Position numbers and translations under genes: made by a program | Shown: in pieces, positions 1 through 5,268 of the stretch | How the letters are laid out: the number at the start of each line of letters is the position of its first letter | How positions within the stretch are numbered: position 1 is the first letter of the stretch | NCBI GenBank assembly: GCA_031267955.1 | Contig: JAIRYB010000149.1 | Span: forward strand, 1-5,268 | Reading direction: 5' to 3' | Length of the DNA: 5,268 nucleotides | From: Spirochaetaceae bacterium | GTDB lineage: Bacteria; Spirochaetota; Spirochaetia; Treponematales; Breznakiellaceae | The notes under the pieces: generated by a model | Told to the model about the DNA's origin: nothing | Databases searched by the model: none | Seen by the model: only the letters and a program-made list of their open reading frames with translations

Positions 1-20
1 GCGGGGGGTAAACTGGATAT

Positions 21-617
21 ATGGCGGATCCCGAACTGGTAAGGGTGCTGGACTATATTCTGAACCGCTGCGATGAAGGCGCTATCGAGGCGGTGTCGGC
101 GGCGGTGCTGCGGAGGAAGCGGGACCTTGCCATGTTCGGCGGTATGGAAAAGCTGCCAGACCCCAAAAAAATGGCAAAGGAACTTGCTTCCCAGATTGAT
201 GTAAGCGCCACTATCGACGGGTTTTCCGGAACGGTCCGGAATATGGCGGCCCGCATTATTAAGCAGGAAGCGCCGGAGTTGGACGACGGGCAGGTAGAGG
301 AACTTCTCAGGGCCTGGGTACCCGGCGCGGGCGGGCAGCGGCCTTCCGCCGGAAACGCCGTACCCGCAGGGCTTTTGCTTGCCATGATCGGCCAGTTTGT
401 CGCCTACTCGCAGGGAGCCATGGACCCGGCGGAAGAACGCGGGCTCCGTTCCGAGATGGGCGCCTGGCCGGATCGTTACTGGAAATCATTCCCCCAGGTA
501 GTACAAGCGATCGTCAGCGGCTATCTTAAAGGGGAAATTGACGAAAAGGAATTCAACGTCAAAATAGGCGCGGCCCTTTCGTTAGGCGAGCGCCCATTCC
601 AGCAATTCCGCGCGTAA
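21..617 (+). CDS. Hypothetical protein, 198 aa, mostly helical, soluble
   Basis: I do not recognise the family. The start is well constrained: an in-frame TAA lies at 9-11 and ATG at 21 is the first start after it. The ribosome site is poor (a G run at 3-8, 12 nt upstream). The protein has no signal peptide. Residues 1-60 look helical and charged, with a basic patch RRKR at 31-34. Residues 85-100 are acidic (ELDDGQVEELL). Residues 101-112 are a Gly/Pro/Ser linker. Residues 113-132 are moderately hydrophobic (LLLAMIGQFVAYS) but contain no run long enough to claim a membrane segment. The C-terminal part (150-180) has aromatic WPDRYW and an acidic/basic alternating stretch. A two-domain cytosolic protein joined at about residue 105 is my reading. 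Continuous codon use typical of its neighbours and a clean stop support a real gene; function is unknown. It converges on potD with 17 bp between the stops, so it is not in that operon. Confidence 0.75.
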   Translation: MADPELVRVLDYILNRCDEGAIEAVSAAVLRRKRDLAMFGGMEKLPDPKKMAKELASQIDVSATIDGFSGTVRNMAARIIKQEAPELDDGQVEELLRAWVPGAGGQRPSAGNAVPAGLLLAMIGQFVAYSQGAMDPAEERGLRSEMGAWPDRYWKSFPQVVQAIVSGYLKGEIDEKEFNVKIGAALSLGERPFQQFRA

Positions 618-634
618 ACCGCCGCGGCAGGCCG

Positions 635-1768
635 CTAATCCCCTACCCGGATCGAATTGAACCAGGCGTCGTCGTAAAGTTCCAGCGCTTCCCCTATATT
701 GTCCTTCAGCTCTTTATCGGCGACATCCTCCAGGGTATAATGCGGCGGGGAAGCCTTTAGCGGGCGCGCCGGAATATTGACGGTCGCGGGAAAGCCGAAT
801 GTATCGGCAAACTCGGCGTAGATTGCCGGCCTGTGGATAAAGTCGATGAACTTGTGGGCCAGATCGGGGTTCTGGGCGCCTTTGGGGATACACATGCTGT
901 CGATATAGGCGGGGCCGCCTTCGGATGGGATAAAGAAAACAGTACTGGCTATCAGATCCTTGTTGTCGGCGATCTCCTCGTAAACGCCTTCCGCGTAACC
1001 CTGTACTACCCAGAATTCGCCGTTGGCATAGCCCTTGCCGAAAGCCTCGGCGTCGAATTTGGTCAGGTTGGGTTTCCAGACATTGTTGACCAGATCCCGC
1101 GCGGCGGCGATCTGGGCCGGGTTATCGGTGTTTACCGAATAGCCCAAGTGAACCAGGGCGTCCCCCATTACTTCCCGCATATCGTCAAGCATGGTCATGC
1201 GGTTTTTAAGATCGGCGCGGCTGAATATGGACCAGCTTCTTTCAAAAACAGGCACCTTGGATGTATTGACGGCAATTCCCGCCGCCCCCCAGTAATACGG
1301 AACGCTGTAATCCATCAGCGGATCGTAGGCGGTCTTTTGCAGTACCTGGGGGTCTATGTTCCCCAGGTTGGAAAGTTTCGACCGGTCGATTCTTTCCAGC
1401 ATTCCCTGGTTAATCATGATGGAAACATAATCGCCCGACGGGAAGATAACATCGTAACCGGAACCGCCCGCCTGGAGTTTGGCGTACATTTCCTCGTTGG
1501 AGGCGAATACGTCGTAGATAACGTCCACGCCGTATTCCGCCTCGAATTTCTCGATAACCGAAAGCGGGGTGTAGTAGGTCCAGTTGTAAATGTACAGCCG
1601 GCCGGCCGGCGCGGCTGAAGCCTGGACATTCCCGGCATTTTGGCCGGACGCCGCTCCCGGAGACTGGGCGCCTTCCGGTTCTTTTCCCGAACAGCCGCCC
1701 AGCGCGGCAAGCAGAAGCAGAACGATCAGCGCCGCCGGAGCGGCGCCGGAAACAGGATTTTTTTTCAT
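635..1768 (-). CDS. potD: Polyamine ABC transporter substrate-binding lipoprotein PotD
   Basis: This is the receptor that captures spermidine or putrescine outside the cytoplasmic membrane and delivers it to the Pot permease. At 377 aa it has the usual length of the PotD/PotF family. The N-terminus is a lipoprotein signal: KK at 2-3, a hydrophobic core at 12-23 and lipobox LGGC with lipidated Cys26, then a Gly/Ala/Ser/Gln-rich tether to about residue 56. The mature fold starts at LYIYNWTYY (58-66). Family landmarks include SNEEMYAKL (90-98), YDVIFPSGDY (105-114), PYYWG (157-161), LDDMREVMGDAL (194-205) and GPAYIDSMCIP (285-295). Aligned by eye with E. coli PotD, the amine-binding acidic residues are kept (Asp196, Glu199, Asp290), as are Trp63 and Tyr66, while several cage aromatics differ. 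The ribosome site AAAAGGAGG (1786-1778) sits 9 nt before the ATG. It follows potA by 78 bp, so co-transcription is likely. The genes for PotB and PotC are not next to it. Confidence 0.95.
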   Translation of the reverse strand: MKKNPVSGAAPAALIVLLLLAALGGCSGKEPEGAQSPGAASGQNAGNVQASAAPAGRLYIYNWTYYTPLSVIEKFEAEYGVDVIYDVFASNEEMYAKLQAGGSGYDVIFPSGDYVSIMINQGMLERIDRSKLSNLGNIDPQVLQKTAYDPLMDYSVPYYWGAAGIAVNTSKVPVFERSWSIFSRADLKNRMTMLDDMREVMGDALVHLGYSVNTDNPAQIAAARDLVNNVWKPNLTKFDAEAFGKGYANGEFWVVQGYAEGVYEEIADNKDLIASTVFFIPSEGGPAYIDSMCIPKGAQNPDLAHKFIDFIHRPAIYAEFADTFGFPATVNIPARPLKASPPHYTLEDVADKELKDNIGEALELYDDAWFNSIRVGD

Positions 1769-1846
1769 GTCCTTATTCCTCCTTTTATATCAGCAGAAGC
1801 GCTACGGCCCCTGGTTCGCGCAATACATTCAAAATCCGGCCCGGGT
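1769..1846 (-). other. potA-potD spacer holding the potD ribosome site but no permease genes
   Basis: The 78 bp between the potA stop and the potD ATG contain a strong Shine-Dalgarno sequence (AAAAGGAGG on the minus strand, 1786-1778). I see no terminator hairpin with a U tract and no good promoter. No readable part of PotB or PotC remains in any minus-strand frame. The arrangement suggests a two-gene transcript. Confidence 0.6.
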
Positions 1847-2995
1847 TTAAATACCCGCGCTGCCACCGTCTTTTTTAATCTCCACGATATAGCCGTCGTC
1901 GGCGCTCCAGGAAATGTAGACTTCGTCTTTCCAGACAATATCCGGGCCTTCGTCCGAATAATTGGGGTGCTGTTTCATCACCCGGAACACCACCCCGTCC
2001 CGGACTTTAACGTAAAACTTGGTCTGGAATCCCGAATATATAGGCTCGTCTACGACGCCCCGGAAAAGGTTGATATCTTCCCGTTTTGTGGCCGGCTTGT
2101 CCCCGGAGATCTTTACCTTTTCGGGCCTGATGGTAAAGCTCACCTTGTCTCCCACCTGCAACTGGTCAACCGTGGTTACCTTGATCCGGTCCAGTTCGGG
2201 AATGTCGAGTTCCGCAAGGTATACGGCATTTTCCGCCGGCAGGGCGGCAACAGACGCAACAGTCCCGTCAAAAAGATTGGTCTCCCCGATAAACCGCGCC
2301 ACAAAGTCCGTAGCCGGGCTTTCGTAAATTTCGTGCGGCGTCCCCACCTGTAACACGTCGCCTTGGTTCATGACGGCAATCCTGTCCGAAACCGAAAGGG
2401 CCTCCTGCTGGTCGTGGGTAACATAGATAAAGGTAATGCCGATTTTGTCGTGGATTTCGTCCAGATCTATGAGCATGCGCTGGCGCAGTTTCGCGTCCAG
2501 CGCCGAAAGCGGCTCGTCCAGGAGCAGCACCTTCGGCTCGTTGATCAGCGCCCGCGCGATAGCTACCCGCTGTTTCTGCCCGCCTGAAAGCTGGGCGGGT
2601 TTTTTGTGGGCGTGGCCTTCGAGCTGTACCATGCGCAGGTAATCGTTCACCTTGGCGGCAAGTTCCCCCTTTGGAAAGTGTTTAAGCCTGAGGGAAAAGG
2701 CGACATTTTCAAAAACCGTAAGGTGGGGGAACAGCGCGTAGTTCTGGAAGATCGTATTAAGCTGCCGGTTATTCGCCGGCACGGGCAGTACATCCCTGCC
2801 GTCCAGACTGACCAAACCCGTATCGGGAAATTCAAAACCCGCGATAATCCTTAACAGGGTCGTTTTGCCGCACCCTGACGGCCCAAGCAGGGAAAAAAAT
2901 TCCCCTTTCCTGATCTTTAGGTTGATGTTGTTCAGCACCCTAAAGTCGCCGAAGGATTTGTAAACTCCCTCGATATCAACGTCGCTCCCTTTCAA
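1847..2995 (-). CDS. potA: Polyamine ABC transporter ATP-binding protein PotA
   Basis: This cytoplasmic ATPase drives import of spermidine/putrescine through PotB-PotC. The 382 residues hold an ABC domain and then a regulatory TOBE region, the family's usual size (E. coli PotA is 378). In order: Walker A GPSGCGKT (38-45), Q-loop IFQNYALFPH (82-91, Gln84), signature LSGGQKQR (136-143), Walker B VLLLDEP (156-162, catalytic Glu161), D-loop SALD (164-167) and switch His194. The TOBE-like tail covers roughly 245-370 with FTIRPEKVKI (288-297). All ATPase motifs are intact. I chose a TTG start at 2995 because GGAGG (3005-3001) lies 5 nt before it and the product then opens, as in relatives, just ahead of the first ABC strand (VDIEGVYKSFG). 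A longer reading from TTG at 3052 adds 19 residues but has no ribosome site. The ATP-binding assignment is certain. The polyamine assignment rests on the potD neighbour and family resemblance, since related ATPases (FbpC, PotG) look similar. Confidence 0.93.
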   Translation of the reverse strand: MKGSDVDIEGVYKSFGDFRVLNNINLKIRKGEFFSLLGPSGCGKTTLLRIIAGFEFPDTGLVSLDGRDVLPVPANNRQLNTIFQNYALFPHLTVFENVAFSLRLKHFPKGELAAKVNDYLRMVQLEGHAHKKPAQLSGGQKQRVAIARALINEPKVLLLDEPLSALDAKLRQRMLIDLDEIHDKIGITFIYVTHDQQEALSVSDRIAVMNQGDVLQVGTPHEIYESPATDFVARFIGETNLFDGTVASVAALPAENAVYLAELDIPELDRIKVTTVDQLQVGDKVSFTIRPEKVKISGDKPATKREDINLFRGVVDEPIYSGFQTKFYVKVRDGVVFRVMKQHPNYSDEGPDIVWKDEVYISWSADDGYIVEIKKDGGSAGI

Positions 2996-3278
2996 TCCGC
3001 CCTCCGTATGCCTGAATACTGAAACATTTGCAAGAATTTGAGCCAATGTCAACAGGTTCGGAAAGCGCCCGGCGCCCGTCCGGACTGTTCAGCGTAAAAA
3101 AATACATAATACTGTATTCCGGTACATTGGAGCAGGGAACCGGAAGAGCGGAAGTTTCAATTGAAGGTTACAGGGCGGCGTATCCGGCGCGGGAGCCTGT
3201 CGGCAGCGGGCTGTATTTCCGATCCGGGGGCGGGCGGCCAAGGCCGGGGGCTATTCCCCTGCGCCGCCGTCCAGCCGG
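2996..3278 (-). promoter_or_regulatory. Intergenic region upstream of potA with weak promoter signals and a small palindrome
   Basis: These 283 bp separate the M20 stop from the potA start. I see no gene in them. A perfect TTGACA occurs on the minus strand at 3052-3047, but the -10 at normal spacing is poor (at best 3 of 6). A better -10, TATTAT (5 of 6), lies at 3111-3106 without a good -35. It overlaps the palindrome AATAC-T-GTATT (3108-3118), which could be an operator. The part nearer the M20 gene is GC-rich with a short CGGCC-AA-GGCCG dyad (3235-3246) but no U tract, so I cannot call a terminator. potA may have its own promoter here or be read through from the M20 gene. Confidence 0.3.
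3001..3005 (-). promoter_or_regulatory. Ribosome binding site that fixes a TTG start for potA
   Basis: GGAGG on the minus strand ends 5 nt before TTG at 2995-2993. No ATG or GTG in the same frame is as well placed. The upstream in-frame TTG at 3052 is preceded by GC-rich sequence without any purine-rich ribosome site. Confidence 0.65.
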
Positions 3279-4571
3279 TCAATTTCCCAATGCCCCTATG
3301 CCGCCCGGGGCCGGATCCCGCTTTTCCAGCATTAACGCGGCCATCACTTTGGCGTCGCCCAGAATATTGGAGATAAGGACGTACTCGTTCGGCTGGTGGG
3401 CGGTATCGCAGATGCGGCACCATACCGCCGCGTCTATGCCTTTGTTGCGGAAAAAAGCGGCCACCGTACCGCCGCCTATGCCGATTGGCCGGGTTTCCGT
3501 GCCGTAAACTTCGCGTATGGCCGCGGAAAGGCTTTTGATAAGCGGGGCGTCCGCGGCGGTGGCCTTCGATTCCGCCGCCTGGGGCAGGGTATACGAGACC
3601 CGCACCCCATGTTTCGCCTCCACCTCGGCCTTGATCCGGTCTATCTCGGCGATAACGGCCTTTACCGGGTACCGGGGCAGCACCCGCATGTCCATGCAGA
3701 ACACGTCCTCGCCGGGAATAGTGTTTATGTTGGGGACATTGGCCTCTTTTTTGGTAGGCTGGAAAGTAGAATAATCCGGCTCAAAAAGGCTGTCCTTTTC
3801 GTAAAATTTTTCCGTAAGGCCGTAATGGAGGCGCAGCGCCAGGTCCGCCCCGGCAAGGTGGGCGTTAATGCCCTGATCGGGCCGGGACCCATGGGCCTGG
3901 AGTCCCCTGACCGTGAACCTCGCCCAGATAAGGTTTTTCTCGGCTATTTCGATGCTGGCCCCCGACGGATCCCCGGAGTCGGGGATAAGCACCACGTCGT
4001 CTTTTCTGAAAAGGCCCGGGCTTTCCAGCCCTTCCTCCATGAGATAGCCGGCACCGTAGGCGCTTCCCGTTTCCTCGTCGGCGCAGAAAAGCAGTTTTAC
4101 CGTGTGAGGCGGCGTAACCCCCGCTTTGACCAGGGCCAGGGCCGCGATTACCGAAGACACAAGCCCCTGCTGGTTGTCCTCGACGCCCCGCCCGATAAGC
4201 CGCGGGCCGGGGGCATCGTCCTTTTTGACAACCTGGTAAGGGTCGCTTTCCCAAAGCGATATTTCCCCCGGCGGCACCACGTCCAGATGGCTTATGATCC
4301 ACAGCCGGCAGGCGTCGCTTTTTCCGGGGATAGTGGCGATTAGATTTGGCCTTACGCCGCCCTTGGCCTGCGCGTCGGGCGCGTCGCGGCGTTCCAGGTT
4401 CGCCAGCCCGCGTGCCCTGAGCCATTCCTCAAGGTACACGCACTTGTCCAGCTCCCCCTCCCCCCCGGAAGCGGGAGAAATAGCCGGCCTTTTGGTCAGC
4501 CCCGTCTCAAGCTCGACTGCCAGTTCTTCGCTCTTGCCGATATATGAAAAAACCCCGTTATTTGTATCCAT
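3279..4571 (-). CDS. M20-family metallo-hydrolase (DapE/ArgE/dipeptidase-like)
   Basis: This is a cytosolic di-metal amidohydrolase of peptidase family M20; it lacks a signal peptide. In the 430 residues the metal and catalytic set is complete: His95 and Asp97 (SHLDVVPPGE), bridging Asp132 (GRGVEDNQQG), general base Glu166 with ligand Glu167 (CADEETGS), Asp198 (IPDSGDPSG) and His392 (DTAHQPNEY). The dimerisation domain falls at about 212-325, with AHGSRPDQGINAH (226-238), where His227 would reach the partner's active site, and NVPNINTIPG (278-287). GIGGGTVAAF (364-373) closes the catalytic domain. Asp rather than Glu at position 198 is, in this family, more usual in amino- and dipeptidases. 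The whole pattern resembles M20 hydrolases loosely labelled succinyl-diaminopimelate desuccinylase; the substrate cannot be read from sequence. I start at ATG 4571 because the family motifs begin soon after it; the upstream in-frame extension is low-complexity. There is no clear ribosome site, and the gene lies 283 bp upstream of potA on the same strand. Confidence 0.92.
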   Translation of the reverse strand: MDTNNGVFSYIGKSEELAVELETGLTKRPAISPASGGEGELDKCVYLEEWLRARGLANLERRDAPDAQAKGGVRPNLIATIPGKSDACRLWIISHLDVVPPGEISLWESDPYQVVKKDDAPGPRLIGRGVEDNQQGLVSSVIAALALVKAGVTPPHTVKLLFCADEETGSAYGAGYLMEEGLESPGLFRKDDVVLIPDSGDPSGASIEIAEKNLIWARFTVRGLQAHGSRPDQGINAHLAGADLALRLHYGLTEKFYEKDSLFEPDYSTFQPTKKEANVPNINTIPGEDVFCMDMRVLPRYPVKAVIAEIDRIKAEVEAKHGVRVSYTLPQAAESKATAADAPLIKSLSAAIREVYGTETRPIGIGGGTVAAFFRNKGIDAAVWCRICDTAHQPNEYVLISNILGDAKVMAALMLEKRDPAPGGIGALGN

Positions 4572-4633
4572 ACCGGTACTTTTATACACCGGTTTTCGCG
4601 GTATGGCTAGCCCGCCGGGCGGCAATGCCATAC
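4568..4633. repeat. Three-part inverted repeat overlapping the M20 start codon
   Basis: Three related elements alternate in direction: CCATACCG (4568-4575), CGGTATGGC (4599-4607) and GCCATAC (4627-4633). The middle one can pair perfectly with either neighbour: 8 bp with 4568-4575 (23-nt loop) or 7 bp with 4627-4633 (19-nt loop, itself containing a GCCC-GCC-GGGC dyad). The two pairings exclude each other. The first element includes the M20 start codon (4571-4569). Confidence 0.7.
4581..4609 (-). promoter_or_regulatory. Candidate promoter of the M20 gene giving a leaderless or near-leaderless mRNA
   Basis: On the minus strand TAGCCA (4609-4604, 4 of 6 to TTGACA) is followed after exactly 17 bp by TATAAA (4586-4581, 5 of 6 to TATAAT). 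Transcription would begin near 4574, about 3 nt before the ATG at 4571. That fits the absence of a ribosome site. Two ACCGGT palindromes (4588-4593 and 4572-4577) flank the -10 box. Confidence 0.4.
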
Positions 4634-4670
4634 TTCCCGGCGATGGGCGCATCCCCGCCTCCGGCGGGAA
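4634..4670. repeat. GC-rich nested hairpin region upstream of the M20 gene
   Basis: TTCCCG (4634-4639) is the inverse of CGGGAA (4665-4670). Inside lie GATG-GGCG-CATC and a tight CCCGCC (4654-4659) / GGCGGG (4663-4668) stem with a 3-nt loop. The stems partly compete. No T tract follows on either strand, so a terminator is not supported. It could be a REP-like dispersed element, which needs a genome-wide comparison. Confidence 0.45.
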
Positions 4671-4853
4671 CCGGGCTATCCGCGGCTCTGCGGAAATTTG
4701 GTGACTGACACCCCTGCGTTGACAATTCAAACACCGCCGGCCCGAGCACCCAGGACCCGCTCTTTTGCAAATAAATAGTAGGTTCAGCATCTAACCTGCA
4801 ACACTTCTTAAGTCCCTAACGGCAGATTAATCGGTATAAAATTTATGTTTTTC
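4671..4853. other. Non-coding stretch at the boundary between GC-rich and AT-rich DNA
   Basis: I see no gene here. GC-rich DNA gives way to AT-rich DNA at about 4765. TTGTCA on the minus strand (4725-4720) resembles a -35 box but lacks a partner -10. A 5-bp dyad AGGTT/AACCT (4780-4784, 4793-4797) is too weak for a terminator. An open frame runs in from the M20 gene but encodes low-complexity Pro/Gly/Arg sequence without family resemblance. Confidence 0.4.
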
Positions 4854-5164
4854 TTATTTCAATGAAGTTTTCTTTCCTTCTTCCTCGTTTAACATAATAT
4901 TATTTATATCGCCTTCATTATCAAAAATAATTCTTGAATTATCCTCCATATATTATTTCAATTTCATTAATTTTTATATATGAAATTGATGAATTATACC
5001 AAACATTCCCCCAGCCAAACATATTCCGCTCATTAGGCTCAAGATAGCCAACATGCTCCAAAACCGTTTTAGATTTTCCCTCAATTTCCGAATATGCGAT
5101 ATCATCAACCCTGTTATAGGGTGTTACAGTTATGTAAACATATTTTATTCTATTGAGCCTGTTC
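4854..5164 (-). pseudogene. Degraded C-terminal part of a hypothetical protein, one frameshift
   Basis: The minus strand from about 5164 encodes convincing protein: RIKYVYITVTPYN near the start, then EGKSKTVLEHVGYLEPNER and NVWYNSSISYIKINEIEIIY. The frame then ends prematurely (TAA at 4941-4939) within GGAGGATAA. Dropping one G from that run joins it to EDNSRIIFDNEGD and a further 18 residues ending KKTSLK, with TAA at 4856-4854. The composition continues across the join, which points to a single-base insertion. The pattern (beta-rich, aromatic, WYNSSI followed by a KI..IEI.Y strand) recalls C-terminal domains of uncharacterised bacterial proteins that I cannot name. Upstream of about 5164 the same frame stays open to an ATG at 5250, but that part lies over the leader of the divergent gene and does not look like protein. 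The original N-terminus therefore appears lost. GC is about 24% over 4801-4980, far below the neighbouring genes, which suggests foreign origin. Confidence 0.6.
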
Positions 5165-5172
5165 CAAAACCG
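5054..5172. repeat. Near-identical 13-bp direct repeats at the edge of the gene relic
   Basis: TGCTCCAAAACCG (5054-5066) and TGTTCCAAAACCG (5160-5172) match at 12 of 13 positions. The second copy sits where recognisable coding sequence of the relic stops. It may mark a recombination junction or be chance. Confidence 0.4.
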
Positions 5173-5183
5173 GCCTAAAAAGG

Positions 5184-5212
5184 TAGAAAAGGCGAGGGAA
5201 ACCTGATAAGAT
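5184..5212 (+). promoter_or_regulatory. Promoter of the gene starting at 5249
   Basis: TAGAAA (5184-5189, 4 of 6 to TTGACA) is separated by 17 bp from TAAGAT (5207-5212, 4 of 6 to TATAAT). The -10 carries an extended TG motif (TG at 5204-5205, one base, then the hexamer). Transcription would start near 5219, leaving a leader of about 30 nt. Confidence 0.45.
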
Positions 5213-5248
5213 TGTAGTTGTAAAACCATCAAACAGGAGACCCCCGCC

Positions 5249-5268
5249 ATGAAAACTATAAGCCAAAT
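5249..5268 (+). CDS. Start of an unidentified gene, cut by the window edge
   Basis: ATG at 5249 opens a frame reading MKTISQ before the window ends. AGGAGA (5235-5240) lies 8 nt upstream, an excellent ribosome site, and a plausible promoter precedes it. Six codons are too few to infer a product. It is transcribed away from the gene relic on the left, whose apparent upstream extension overlaps this gene's leader. Confidence 0.6.

Noticed and set aside
621..637. Bidirectional terminator between the convergent stops
   Set aside because: GCGGC-AG-GCCGC (624-635) leaves only a 2-nt loop and no T tract on either side.
833..1618. Long plus-strand open frame of 261 codons opposite potD
   Set aside because: It mirrors potD codon structure in GC-rich DNA, has no family motif and no ribosome site, while potD on the other strand is unmistakable.
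1758..1765. Eight-base A tract just after the potD ATG as a phase-variation switch
   Set aside because: It encodes the ordinary Lys-Lys of a signal peptide, and eight bases without further evidence is not enough to claim slippage control.
1769..1846. Remnant of potC in the spacer (NVLREPGAVALLLI followed by a stop)
   Set aside because: The peptide is short, matches no PotC landmark I know, and could arise by chance in one of three frames.
3396..4343. Plus-strand open frame of 315 codons opposite the M20 gene
   Set aside because: It is an antisense shadow: arginine- and glycine-rich sequence without motifs, fully contained in a gene with an intact active site.
4719..4724. Plus-strand TTGACA as a promoter
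   Set aside because: No -10 box occurs at 16-18 bp and no plus-strand gene follows.
4572..4790. N-terminal extension of the M20 protein to an ATG at 4790
   Set aside because: The added 73 residues are Pro/Gly/Arg low-complexity translated from hairpin DNA, and M20 enzymes normally begin close to the chosen Met.
4854..4949. Separate 31-residue gene starting at ATG 4949 (MEDNSRII...)
   Set aside because: It has no ribosome site and its sequence reads as the natural continuation of the preceding fragment after a one-base shift.

Overview
The window (5268 bp) reads as spirochaete-like chromosomal DNA, most plausibly a Treponema relative. That placement is an inference from a lipoprotein polyamine receptor next to potA, moderately GC-rich coding DNA and the style of the hypothetical proteins; no marker gene is present to prove it.

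Layout: (i) 21-617, plus strand, a 198-residue hypothetical protein. It converges, with only 17 bp between stops, on (ii) a minus-strand block transcribed right to left: an M20 metallo-hydrolase (4571-3279), a 283-bp intergenic region, the polyamine-transporter ATPase potA (2995-1847, TTG start) and the polyamine-binding lipoprotein potD (1768-635). (iii) 4572-4853 is non-coding: a GC-rich, inverted-repeat-dense leader of the M20 gene followed by a drop into AT-rich DNA. (iv) 4854-5164, minus strand, is an AT-rich coding relic of a hypothetical protein, lacking its N-terminus and carrying one apparent frameshift. (v) 5249 onward, plus strand, is the first six codons of a new gene with a convincing Shine-Dalgarno sequence and promoter.

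How the genes work together: PotD captures an extracytoplasmic polyamine and PotA supplies ATP-driven force, but the two permeases (PotB, PotC) that must connect them are missing from the 78-bp gap where treponemal and enterobacterial operons would lead one to look. The M20 enzyme is a cytosolic metal-dependent amidohydrolase or peptidase with a complete active site. Its link to polyamine uptake is only positional.

The points most worth a second look are the split polyamine transporter, the changed PotD ligand pocket, the competing inverted repeats that include the M20 start codon, and the degraded AT-rich gene at the right end. I did not find a defence system, CRISPR array, transposase or RNA gene, and nothing here is clearly a new multi-gene system.
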